Of a stretch of DNA of 18,471 nucleotides, positions 1 to 7,669 are shown piece after piece. Each line of letters begins with the position of its first letter. The first letter of the stretch is position 1. The notes beneath the pieces were generated by a model. It did no database searches and was not told the origin of the DNA. It worked only from the letters and a program-made list of their open reading frames with translations. The translations under genes were made by a program, and so were the position numbers. The stretch comes from Marinagarivorans sp. UBA5868 (GTDB lineage Bacteria > Pseudomonadota > Gammaproteobacteria > Pseudomonadales > Cellvibrionaceae), in assembly GCA_002432095.1 (NCBI GenBank), contig DJFQ01000247.1, positions 11,909 to 30,379 of the forward strand. Reading direction: 5' to 3'.

Positions 1-327
1 TCAGGCGCGGCTGGGCATTGGCGTCGACGGTAGCCTGAGCCGTGGCCGGGGTGAGCGTACCCTGTGCGGGGGTTCCCGTGGCGCTGGCGGTGTTGGTCAC
101 CGAACCCGCATCCAGGTCCGCCTGGGTAATCGTGTAGCTGGCGGTACAGGTGGTGTTCGCTCCCGGTGCCAGGGTGGTCACCGGGCAGCTCACGGTGGCG
201 ATGCGGTTGTCGGTGACCGCCAGGGCGTTGATCGTCACGTTGCCGGTGTTGGTCACCAGGTACTGGTAACCCACCGCACCGCCCACGGCGCTGTAGGGCG
301 CACCGGATACCGCACTCTTGGCCAGGG
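1..327 (-). repeat. Tandem repeat unit A (109 codons, DUF7507-like)
   Basis: The sequence starting at base 1 recurs at base 328 in the same phase, a period of 327 bp (109 codons). By eye the two copies differ at only about fifteen positions, mostly synonymous. The window begins exactly at a unit boundary, so further copies are likely to the left. Confidence 0.9.
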
Positions 328-2896
328 TCAGGCGCGGCTGGGCATTGGCGTTGACGGTAGCCTGAGCCGTGGCCGGGGTGAGCGTACCCCGTGCGGGGGT
401 TCCCGTGGCGCTGGCGGTGTTGGTCACCGAACCCGCATCCAGGTCCGTCTGGGTAATCGTGTAGCTGGCGGTACAGGTGGTGTTCGCCCCCGGTGCCAGG
501 GTGGTCACCGGACAACTCACGGTGGCGATGCGATTATCGGTGACCGCCAGGGCGTTGATGGTCACGTTGCCGGTATTGGTCACCAGGTACTGGTAGCCCA
601 CCGCACCGCCCACGGCGCTGTACGGCGCACCGGACACCGCGCTCTTGGATAGGGTTAGCGTGGGTGTGGCCGCTGTAGCATTGACCGTCGCCTGATCCCG
701 GAGCGCATTCAGCGTCCCGCCGGTTGGCGTGCCGGTCGCGGTGGCGATATTAGTCACGGCGCCCGCATCCAGGTCCGTCTGGGTAATGGTGTAGCTGGCG
801 GTACAAGTCATCGTGGCGCCCGGTGCCAGAGTGGCCGCCGGGCAGTTCACCAGTGCGATCCGATCGTCGGCCACCGAGATCGCATTGATGGCCACATTGC
901 CGGTGTTGGTCAGCACATAGGTATAGGGAATCACCTGCCCCACCGACGTGTAGGTCGTCATGGTGCTCCCCTTGTCCAGCGTCCAGGCCGGCACTGCCAA
1001 TGAGATTACCGCATCGTCCGTCGCGGTCAGTGTCTGGTTGCTCGGGTTGCGCGCCGTGGCCTGCGCGATGTTGGTCACGATGGTCGCGTCTACATCGGCC
1101 TGGGTAACCGTGTAGCTCCCCGTGCAGGTAACGCTGGCCCCCACTGCCAATGCAGTGACCCCGCCGCAATTCACCGTTGCAATCCGGTTATCCGTCACTG
1201 CCAGGTTGGTCAGGTTGGTGCTGCCGGTGTTGGTCACCACATAGCGGTAAGTCGCCACATCGCCCGCGCTGTCGTAAAAGATATCGCTGGTCACGCTCTT
1301 GACCACGCTCAACCCGGATGGCGCCGTCGTTGCCCGGTTGGTGAGGGTACAACTGATGTTGTCACCGGCCGCAATGGTGACATTGAAGTCGCTGCCCGAG
1401 CCGCTGGGCAAGACGGTGGTTGATTGCGGTGTTGTGTTGGTGCAGTTGATGGAAGGTGCATAGGCGGTCAGCGCCGAGGTGCTGCCGGCCGCCATGAACT
1501 CGCGCAAGGCATAGGTCGTGCCCGCCGCCGCTGGCGCCACCTGGATACTGCCGTTGCCGATGGCACTACCCGTGCCCGTGGTGGTGGTCTGCACGCCATT
1601 GGTGCCGACGATACGCAAGGTGAACTGGTCGCTCACCGCAATCCGATTTGAGGCCAGCGCCTTGTTGAATTGCAGCCGCGGCAGCAGCGGTTCTTCTTCC
1701 GCGATAGTGGATGTAGTCACCTCCTGTGGCACTCCGCCGCAGGTGCGTAGCGAGGCCACGTTGTACGGGTCGGCCAATGTTGGCGTGTCCAGCGCAAAGG
1801 TGATCGTCTCGCCCGGATCGCCCGAGCCATCATCCACCAGCGTCACCGGTAGGTTAAATATATTGTCGTCGTAGGTCCCCGCCGGAATAAATACATCGAA
1901 ACTGGCTGCATTCCCCGGAGTCAGGTAGTCCACCCCGAGCGTCGCCGTGCCCCCGGTGATGGTCACGTGCACGTTCATCCCGCCCGCCGGTACCGTACCC
2001 GCCAGGCGGAGTTGCGGTACATTTGCCGTTGGTGCGTCCTCAATCTGGAGATAAGAGGTCTGCGCAAACTCAATAAAAGGACGCAATGTCACCTGAATGT
2101 TGTCGAGGAAATTCCCACTATTCGGTTGGTTTCCCGCCGATGAAATAGCCTCAAAACCGAGATCGACCGTGCCGGATGTTCCCGTGTACCTGAACTGACC
2201 GCTGTAATCAACCCAGCCGTTGCCTGTTACCCCCGTCCCCCCAAGAACGGGAGTGTTCGCTGTGCCCACGGAGGGAACAATGGTTCGTATGCTTCCGTTG
2301 GCGCTAGTCGACATACGCGCGATGGGCGTGGCACCGATCCTGAATTCCAGGACATCGGCGACGGTATTGCTCCGCCGCCCCATATGGCTGACGCTCCACC
2401 CCACAGATTCATCGTTGAGCAGACAGACGTCCTGTCGCAAACGCGACGCCACAAAGGCATTCAGTTCGATGAACTGATTACCTGCGCGAGAGAACAAGCT
2501 CGCATTTGTAAAATTATCCACCCCGTTGTTCGGCCAGAACTCTATCGGCCGACCTATCGTGCTATTACCAGGGATAGGTGTGTTCTGGCACGTTTGAGCC
2601 AACACGGCAGCAACCGTCTGCGTTGGATGTGTCGTAATCCACCCAGGCACAGCCACGTCCATCACTGCTCGCCAGCAAACACCCTCTGCCCTAGGCGCCG
2701 AATTCGGCGTCGTGTCCATGATAGGCTGCTCAAAACCCGTATTGATCATAGTCCGCTGCACCTGGGCCTGCGCCTGTACCCCCAGGATCAGGGCCGCCAG
2801 TACCATCACCAGCAAATACAGGTGTCGATGCAACAATCGCCCTCTGTTCAGGTTGGCCGGGTCAGATAAAACACGCATACAAAGAGCTCCCATCAT
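1..2896 (-). CDS. Large secreted DUF11/DUF7507-type repeat protein, 3' end beyond window
   Basis: One open frame runs from about 2911 to base 1 without a stop, so the protein exceeds 960 residues and its C-terminus is not seen. A hydrophobic segment with an ALILGVQAQA cleavage-like end gives a signal peptide after a basic N-terminus. Then follow a beta-rich region of about 230 residues (FEQP, GWITT, IEFWPNNG), a Calx-beta-like domain (about residues 285-375, with GVDYLTPG and DDGSGDPGETI), a prealbumin-like stretch (about 395-490), and at least four DUF11/DUF7507-like units (from about 530) with VTNTGNV, VTDNRIATV and CTASYTITQ motifs. Units contain paired cysteines. I chose ATG 2896 because CGGGAG lies 6 nt upstream. 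ATG 2911, which overlaps the upstream stop as TGATG, and ATG 2878 are alternatives. The role is inferred to be a surface adhesin or stalk; no enzymatic motif is visible. It is translationally linked to the upstream barrel gene. Confidence 0.88.
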   Translation of the reverse strand, partial: MMGALCMRVLSDPANLNRGRLLHRHLYLLVMVLAALILGVQAQAQVQRTMINTGFEQPIMDTTPNSAPRAEGVCWRAVMDVAVPGWITTHPTQTVAAVLAQTCQNTPIPGNSTIGRPIEFWPNNGVDNFTNASLFSRAGNQFIELNAFVASRLRQDVCLLNDESVGWSVSHMGRRSNTVADVLEFRIGATPIARMSTSANGSIRTIVPSVGTANTPVLGGTGVTGNGWVDYSGQFRYTGTSGTVDLGFEAISSAGNQPNSGNFLDNIQVTLRPFIEFAQTSYLQIEDAPTANVPQLRLAGTVPAGGMNVHVTITGGTATLGVDYLTPGNAASFDVFIPAGTYDDNIFNLPVTLVDDGSGDPGETITFALDTPTLADPYNVASLRTCGGVPQEVTTSTIAEEEPLLPRLQFNKALASNRIAVSDQFTLRIVGTNGVQTTTTGTGSAIGNGSIQVAPAAAGTTYALREFMAAGSTSALTAYAPSINCTNTTPQSTTVLPSGSGSDFNVTIAAGDNISCTLTNRATTAPSGLSVVKSVTSDIFYDSAGDVATYRYVVTNTGSTNLTNLAVTDNRIATVNCGGVTALAVGASVTCTGSYTVTQADVDATIVTNIAQATARNPSNQTLTATDDAVISLAVPAWTLDKGSTMTTYTSVGQVIPYTYVLTNTGNVAINAISVADDRIALVNCPAATLAPGATMTCTASYTITQTDLDAGAVTNIATATGTPTGGTLNALRDQATVNATAATPTLTLSKSAVSGAPYSAVGGAVGYQYLVTNTGNVTINALAVTDNRIATVSCPVTTLAPGANTTCTASYTITQTDLDAGSVTNTASATGTPARGTLTPATAQATVNANAQPRLTLAKSAVSGAPYSAVGGAVGYQYLVTNTGNVTINALAVTDNRIATVSCPVTTLAPGANTTCTASYTITQADLDAGSVTNTASATGTPAQGTLTPATAQATVDANAQPRL
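328..654 (-). repeat. Tandem repeat unit B (near-identical to unit A)
   Basis: This is the second copy of the 327-bp unit, opening with the same bases as position 1. Two older, diverged units of the same domain follow at about 655-985 and 986-1318, so the array grades from recent duplicates (A, B) to diverged copies toward the protein's N-terminal side. Confidence 0.9.
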
Positions 2897-2910
2897 TCCA
2901 TTCTCCCGCA

Positions 2911-5900
2911 TCAGTACCGGCCCGTGAGGTTCAGGAACCAGCCGCGCTGCGTGTAATCAAAATCGGTCAGGTCGTCGCTGAAGTCGGTGAAGTTGTAACC
3001 CACACCAATACGGAAGTGATGGCCAAGGTCGCGATCCAGACCGACCAAAAAGCCATGCCGGGTACCACCGTCATCTACCATCAGCCAGCGGTACTCCGCC
3101 AGGGCGTGCCAGCGCTGGCGCAGTTCGTAACGCGCCTGTAAGGCGGCGAAACTGGTGGCCGAGTCAAACCACAGTCCCTCGCCCCGCCCCATCCGCACCT
3201 CACCCTCACGGCGCGCCAGCTTGGCCGCGTATTCCCAGTGGCGCCCCAGCTGGTATACGCCCTCGAATGAGACGACATGCGAGCGTTGATCCACCTGTGC
3301 CCCACCGTTCTGCCCCAGCGTTGCGAGGTCATACAGGTAGGTGTAGCGTCCGAACAGTCCCCAGCGGGCAGTGTCCCAGGGCCGGTAGGCAAAACCGAGA
3401 TTGCTTTCGAGGAACCGCGCGCCCGCTCGTGGATCGAGCTGGTCATCGGTGTCGGCGTAGTTCAGGCGCGCTGCGATGCGCCAGCTGTCGTTGATCCGGT
3501 GTGTCAGGCGGTTGGTACTGACCCATTGTTCGCGCTCTTCGGCACCCGTATCGCGGCGCCGCTCCAGCCGGCTGCGCCAGTCGGTGTCAGGCGAGGTATG
3601 CCCACCGCTCACACTCACGGCCCGGCGCTCCACCACACCGGTTGCCGCATCAAGTTCGCCGGCATTGAGTGTGAAACCGAGATTCCAGCCCTGGCCGGGA
3701 TAGAAGTCCATGCCGTAGGTGTGGACCAGCCCGCTTTGCGTGGGCTCTTTGAGGAATTGGCTTTCGTTATACAGGGTGACCTGGTTGGATAACCGCCATC
3801 GCTGGCCCAGCGACCAACCACCGGACGGGTCGGGATTGAACAGCGAACGGTGCGTACTATCGGTCGAATAGGTATAGGCGCCGTACACGCTGTGATCGGG
3901 GCCAATGCCGTACTCGGCATTCACCTGCGCCGCATCGCCGCGATCACCGGAGGTCACTTCGGCGCCTACCGAGGATCGGTCGCCATACAAGTACTTGCTC
4001 CCCAGGGTCAGGGCATCGTTGTCAGCGTAACGCCCCTCGTCGTCATCCAGCGTAAATTGTGCCAGGCCGTACAGATCCAATGACTCACCGATCCGGTGGG
4101 TGTATTTGAGCGCGCCCAAGCTCCCGACGGCATCAGCCACACTGGTGTCTTCCACCCGGCGAAGCTCGCCGCTGAGCGTATGGGTGTCGTCGATACGCCA
4201 CTCCAGTGTGGTCTGCGCCTGGGTGAGTGCGTCGCTACCGCTCTCGGCCTGGCTGTAGCGCGTATACAAGCCCAGTTGCGGGGTGATGTTGCCCAGGACC
4301 TCGGCTCCCTCCTCCGTGATGGCGCGGCCTGTGGCATAACGGCTTTGCGAATAGCCTTCACCCATGTCGCGCCACCAGGTGCCCGCCGACCAATCCTGCT
4401 CGGTCCAACCAAGCTCCTTGAGGTTCGCGCGTGCCTCCACCAGCCGGGCCTCGCCTTCGCGTGGCCCCTGGGCGTCTACCCGGCTGAAGGTGAAACCGCC
4501 ATTGTCGGAAGAGAATACCGGGGCCGTGGCCGATTCCGTCTCCACATGTTCGGCCTTGAGGTAGGTGCCCTTGCCCGCCTGCAGGGTAAGGTCTCCGCCC
4601 AGCATGGTGTAATCCTCACCGGCACGGTTCTCATCCACGTAGGTCAGGCCCACACCCACATGGTCACCAAACCATTGCCGCGCGCGACCGCCGGCAGCAA
4701 TCTGGTCGCTGTCAAAATCGGCAGGTACCCATTCATAGTCCACCACCAAGCGCTGCTCCAGGCCGTCCAGGGGCGCGTCGCGCGTAAGCGTCGGTGAGTT
4801 TTCGCGGGTAATCTGAGCCAGCGGTCGGGTGAGTAACAATCGCCCCTGCAATTCGTCGATCTCATAATCCACGCCGCGCTGCAGCGGGATGCGCCGCTCG
4901 ACTCGCCCGGTCGTCAGGTCGCGCACTTCCAGCACCACCAAGTCGGAGCCGGGCAGCAAATCGGTATGTTGCAGGTAATAGAGGCTGCCGCCGGTGCCGA
5001 GCAACTCGACGTGACCGGGCGCCGTTTGGGCTTCAGACCCAAACAGCCGTAGTTCACTGCGCGGGTCGCCCCACATATTCGGGTCCTGCGAACGCCAGTT
5101 CAGCGCCGCGCCGTAGAGCGAACGGACATATTGCGCATACTCGGTACCGGTCAGGCCGGTGGCGTAATTGCCCCACAGCGCCTGGTTCTTGTCCCAGTCC
5201 ACCCGCACATAAAAGCGTCCCATGGTGTCGACATCCCGGTAGGTGGTGGAATCGTCGCCGTAGACCGGGTAATACAGATCCGGGTCCAGGCGGCGGAACA
5301 CGTCCTGCGGGTCGGCTGCGGTAAAACCATCGAACAAGTGTTCCAGATCACGCTCGGTAGTGTCCGCTTGCGCCGTCACCAGGTACTTCCCTTTCAGCTT
5401 GGCCTTGCTGTAAAACGCCAGCCGGCCATCGCTGATCACGTCGTCCTGGTAGCGGTTGTCATTGTCGAAATAGGCTTGAGAGCCACTGATGTCATTTTGT
5501 GAAAAGGTGACATCCGCCAGACCGACGGCAAAGAAGTAACGCCCGGTCACGTCTATCTCCAGCTGGTGACGCTCATCCTCAGCACCCTGCTCGCCTCCCC
5601 GCGCGACTATCTCGAACGCATGCTGCCCCACCGGTACCAGGTACTCGGCTGCAAACTGCCGTTCCAGGTCTATCGGATGATCATCGCCATTGATCGTCAG
5701 CGACATCCCCTGCGGCACGTCGCGTCCATGAATGCGGATACGTGATCCATAAATGGGGATGTTTTGCAGACGCAGTCCATTGCCGGCGAAAGCCTCGTCA
5801 ACCAGGCTACGCTGGAGCGCTTCGTCCAGGCTCATGGCCGTGCCGTCCTGCTCACTGATCCGCAATAATTGCCCGGTGCGCTCGGCCTCCTGCGGCGTCA

Positions 5901-6630
5901 CCAGGCGCAACGTGCGTGGCAGGGTTTCGTCGTAGCGGCCGTGGCCATCGTAGGCACGCAGGACATACACCAGAACATCCCCCACCCGCAGGCTCGCGTT
6001 CTTATCCAGCGATCCATCCCACTGCGCGCGAGCGACGCCGGAAACCTTCACCGGCACCGTCGCCAGTGGTTCGATGAGGTCGACGTCCATAGCGCGATAA
6101 AGAGCAATCTCGTAGCGTTCAACAAACGCCGGGTAGTTGCCCCGGACGTAAAAATCCACGGCCCGGGTGATGCGGCGACCGTCATAAGGCACCACCGACG
6201 GCGCCGCCACAGACAATGCCGGCTGCCCCAGCACCGGGTCTTCGGTTGCCCAGATGGCGGCACCGCAGGCCAGTGTGACCGCGAATCGACCGGTTGCTAC
6301 GGCTCGGCCCGGCTGCTGCATGGCAATGGTCACACGACGATCCGGTTGCAACACTGCCGATGAAGAGTTCACATCCGTGTTCTCGGTCACGGGGACGTCA
6401 TAGCTGCGCGTGCGCAACTGGAACAGCAATCCTTCCTCGCCAAGACACCCCTGGGGGGTGCAATTGAGCATTGCCACCTCGGTGTCACCGGCCGGCTGCG
6501 CTGGCTCTGCGCCTTGCTCCGCCGCATTTGCCCAAGCTAGTGGCCCTGCCAGCAGGCCCAGGAGGACACACCGGCCAACGGCATCGCCGGACCGAAGCAG
6601 CACAAAATGCAGCCGGAAAATTAGTTTCAT
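2911..6630 (-). CDS. Large outer-membrane beta-barrel protein with N-terminal periplasmic beta domains
   Basis: This is a protein of about 1240 residues. A signal peptide (basic start, hydrophobic core CVLLGLLAGPLAW, cleavage near ANA/AEQ at about 38) directs export. Residues 50-360 are beta-rich, with a CTPQGC cysteine pair at 58/63 and two Ig-like or carboxypeptidase-regulatory-like stretches. From about 360 to the end the pattern is alternating aromatic/polar strands with short acidic turns, as in large outer-membrane barrels. The protein ends in LNLTGRY, a C-terminal aromatic typical of BAM substrates. A conserved-looking YYPVYGDDS (about 454-462) and WGNYATGLTGTEYAQY mark a barrel family that I know alongside DUF11-repeat proteins. 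GTG 6633 is directly followed by ATG 6630; I use the ATG. Its stop overlaps a possible ATG of the repeat-protein gene, so the two are probably co-translated. Export or anchoring of the partner is inference. Confidence 0.9.
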   Translation of the reverse strand: MKLIFRLHFVLLRSGDAVGRCVLLGLLAGPLAWANAAEQGAEPAQPAGDTEVAMLNCTPQGCLGEEGLLFQLRTRSYDVPVTENTDVNSSSAVLQPDRRVTIAMQQPGRAVATGRFAVTLACGAAIWATEDPVLGQPALSVAAPSVVPYDGRRITRAVDFYVRGNYPAFVERYEIALYRAMDVDLIEPLATVPVKVSGVARAQWDGSLDKNASLRVGDVLVYVLRAYDGHGRYDETLPRTLRLVTPQEAERTGQLLRISEQDGTAMSLDEALQRSLVDEAFAGNGLRLQNIPIYGSRIRIHGRDVPQGMSLTINGDDHPIDLERQFAAEYLVPVGQHAFEIVARGGEQGAEDERHQLEIDVTGRYFFAVGLADVTFSQNDISGSQAYFDNDNRYQDDVISDGRLAFYSKAKLKGKYLVTAQADTTERDLEHLFDGFTAADPQDVFRRLDPDLYYPVYGDDSTTYRDVDTMGRFYVRVDWDKNQALWGNYATGLTGTEYAQYVRSLYGAALNWRSQDPNMWGDPRSELRLFGSEAQTAPGHVELLGTGGSLYYLQHTDLLPGSDLVVLEVRDLTTGRVERRIPLQRGVDYEIDELQGRLLLTRPLAQITRENSPTLTRDAPLDGLEQRLVVDYEWVPADFDSDQIAAGGRARQWFGDHVGVGLTYVDENRAGEDYTMLGGDLTLQAGKGTYLKAEHVETESATAPVFSSDNGGFTFSRVDAQGPREGEARLVEARANLKELGWTEQDWSAGTWWRDMGEGYSQSRYATGRAITEEGAEVLGNITPQLGLYTRYSQAESGSDALTQAQTTLEWRIDDTHTLSGELRRVEDTSVADAVGSLGALKYTHRIGESLDLYGLAQFTLDDDEGRYADNDALTLGSKYLYGDRSSVGAEVTSGDRGDAAQVNAEYGIGPDHSVYGAYTYSTDSTHRSLFNPDPSGGWSLGQRWRLSNQVTLYNESQFLKEPTQSGLVHTYGMDFYPGQGWNLGFTLNAGELDAATGVVERRAVSVSGGHTSPDTDWRSRLERRRDTGAEEREQWVSTNRLTHRINDSWRIAARLNYADTDDQLDPRAGARFLESNLGFAYRPWDTARWGLFGRYTYLYDLATLGQNGGAQVDQRSHVVSFEGVYQLGRHWEYAAKLARREGEVRMGRGEGLWFDSATSFAALQARYELRQRWHALAEYRWLMVDDGGTRHGFLVGLDRDLGHHFRIGVGYNFTDFSDDLTDFDYTQRGWFLNLTGRY

Positions 6631-6828
6631 CACAGACCCTATCGCTCCTGCCTTCTATAGGAAAAGTGCTGGATTCCGATCCCACTGGCTTTGTTAACGC
6701 CAGCGAGCCCTCTACGGTCGAGCCTTGAACACAGAGTGTGCTATCCGGATCGCGATCGGGTCGTGTGCAGGTGCGGAGTATGGGAGGCACTGAAGACGGG
6801 AGAAGCGTCGCATCGCAGGACGCCGGCA

Positions 6829-7002
6829 TTATGAGGTACACCGCCTTGGGCGACCGTCATGATCATCCCAGCCTGATTGGCTGGCGGTAACACTGAACGG
6901 AATATGCTGTTCATCCTTTTCCCCTTTATATACGTGATCCATGGATAAACCATCATCCACCAGAACGAGCTTGCTTAAGAATTCGCTGTTCCCACCGATC
7001 AC
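6829..7002 (-). CDS. Possible small protein (57 aa) upstream of the barrel gene
   Basis: A GTG-started frame encodes a hydrophilic, acidic peptide containing FLSKLVLVDDGLSMDHVYKG and GEKDEQHIPFSV. Its amino-acid make-up is more protein-like than the overlapping frames. It is on the same strand as the barrel gene, which starts about 195 bp downstream. The ribosome-binding site is only a G-rich stretch just before GTG. I do not recognise the peptide. It could be a leader gene, the remnant of a longer gene, or chance. Confidence 0.28.
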   Translation of the reverse strand: MIGGNSEFLSKLVLVDDGLSMDHVYKGEKDEQHIPFSVTASQSGWDDHDGRPRRCTS

Positions 7003-7283
7003 CCCTGCCCCAAAGCAAAATCCTCGCTAGCCTGGCACGGCTGCGATGACCAGCGTTTGTATCAACATGAAGCAGGAGGTGACACTACTATCGTTGTAGC
7101 CCAATTATTATCACCGCGCCAATTTTTGGTTACTAAAAAAAATCTTTATATTCAATTTGTTTACCCGGTCATATACCGCGTCTTTATCGCTGAAGTAATA
7201 AAGCGCTGTACCGCATCAGACGTGCCAGCCAGCAGCGGAATTGAGGTACCATTTTGCCACCTCCTGAGCCTGGCCTTCCTGCG

Positions 7284-7307
7284 CCAAGCCCAACCCCAAC
7301 CCCAACC
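7284..7307. repeat. Short C-rich direct repeat (CCCCAA type), G4-forming potential on minus strand
   Basis: The plus strand reads three successive CCCAAC/CCCCAAC units. The minus strand therefore carries GGTTGGGGTTGGGG followed by TTGGG, that is, several short G-runs separated by TT. This could fold as a two-tetrad G-quadruplex. It lies in a non-coding stretch; no role is known. Confidence 0.4.
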
Positions 7308-7669
7308 GACATGCGCTGACATAAGCACCTGTAGATTTCCATCTATTCCCCATAGCACTACTCTCCTGTTCAAACGCCAGTTGATCCTAAATCGCTTTTC
7401 TATAAATACTGCCATTGATCATGCAGAATCGATGTGACAGGAGAACCAACTGATTAAGCTTCCCTGAGCGCATCTTCCAAAAGAAGATTAGTCGTCTAAC
7501 CGCCGCTTCGCTAATTAAAATTGTTCTGGATTTGTTAAGGGGATTTTTTATGTTTGCGGTGGCGCATTTCTAATCATAAAAAAAGTAATGTTACGGGAGA
7601 GATTGTTAACAGTGGGCTGGAAGTGTGTTTTTTCCAAGAAGGTATTGAAGATTATTCCCGCAGGAACAT

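Larger units (their letters stand above)
6634..7669. other. Intergenic region of about 1 kb upstream of the barrel operon
   Basis: There is no convincing long gene here. It holds a possible 57-codon minus-strand ORF (6829-7002), a 10-bp perfect palindrome GATCGCGATC at 6748-6757, a palindrome ATCCATGGAT near 6940, a CCCCAAC-type short repeat at 7284-7307, and AT-rich sequence from about 7440 to 7600. The promoter of the leftward barrel operon should lie here, but I cannot assign it. I see no tRNA and no riboswitch that I recognise. The end of the kinase gene at 7670 has no clear intrinsic terminator. Confidence 0.6.

Noticed and set aside
750..1169. A minus-strand frame within the repeat gene with a Gly/Arg/His-rich translation.
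   Set aside because: It is a shifted reading of the DUF7507 repeats. The true frame is continuous through this region to base 1.
3277..6363. Several long open frames antisense to the barrel gene (for example around 4096-4797 and 5869-6363).
   Set aside because: They arise from the GC-rich codon pattern of the real minus-strand gene, have low-complexity Arg/Pro-rich translations and lack ribosome-binding sites.
6634..6830. Cyclic-di-GMP or other riboswitch in the leader of the barrel gene.
   Set aside because: I looked for the GEMM conserved elements and did not find them. The hairpins present are short palindromes without a conserved core.
6741..6956. A 71-codon minus-strand frame overlapping the proposed small ORF at 6829-7002, with AAGG before an internal ATG.
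   Set aside because: Its translation is less protein-like than the overlapping frame, and both cannot easily be real. I kept the other at low confidence.
7057..7437. A 126-codon plus-strand frame starting with TTG in the gap upstream of the barrel operon.
   Set aside because: The start is weak, the translation is not protein-like and crosses the C-rich repeat, and no family is recognised.
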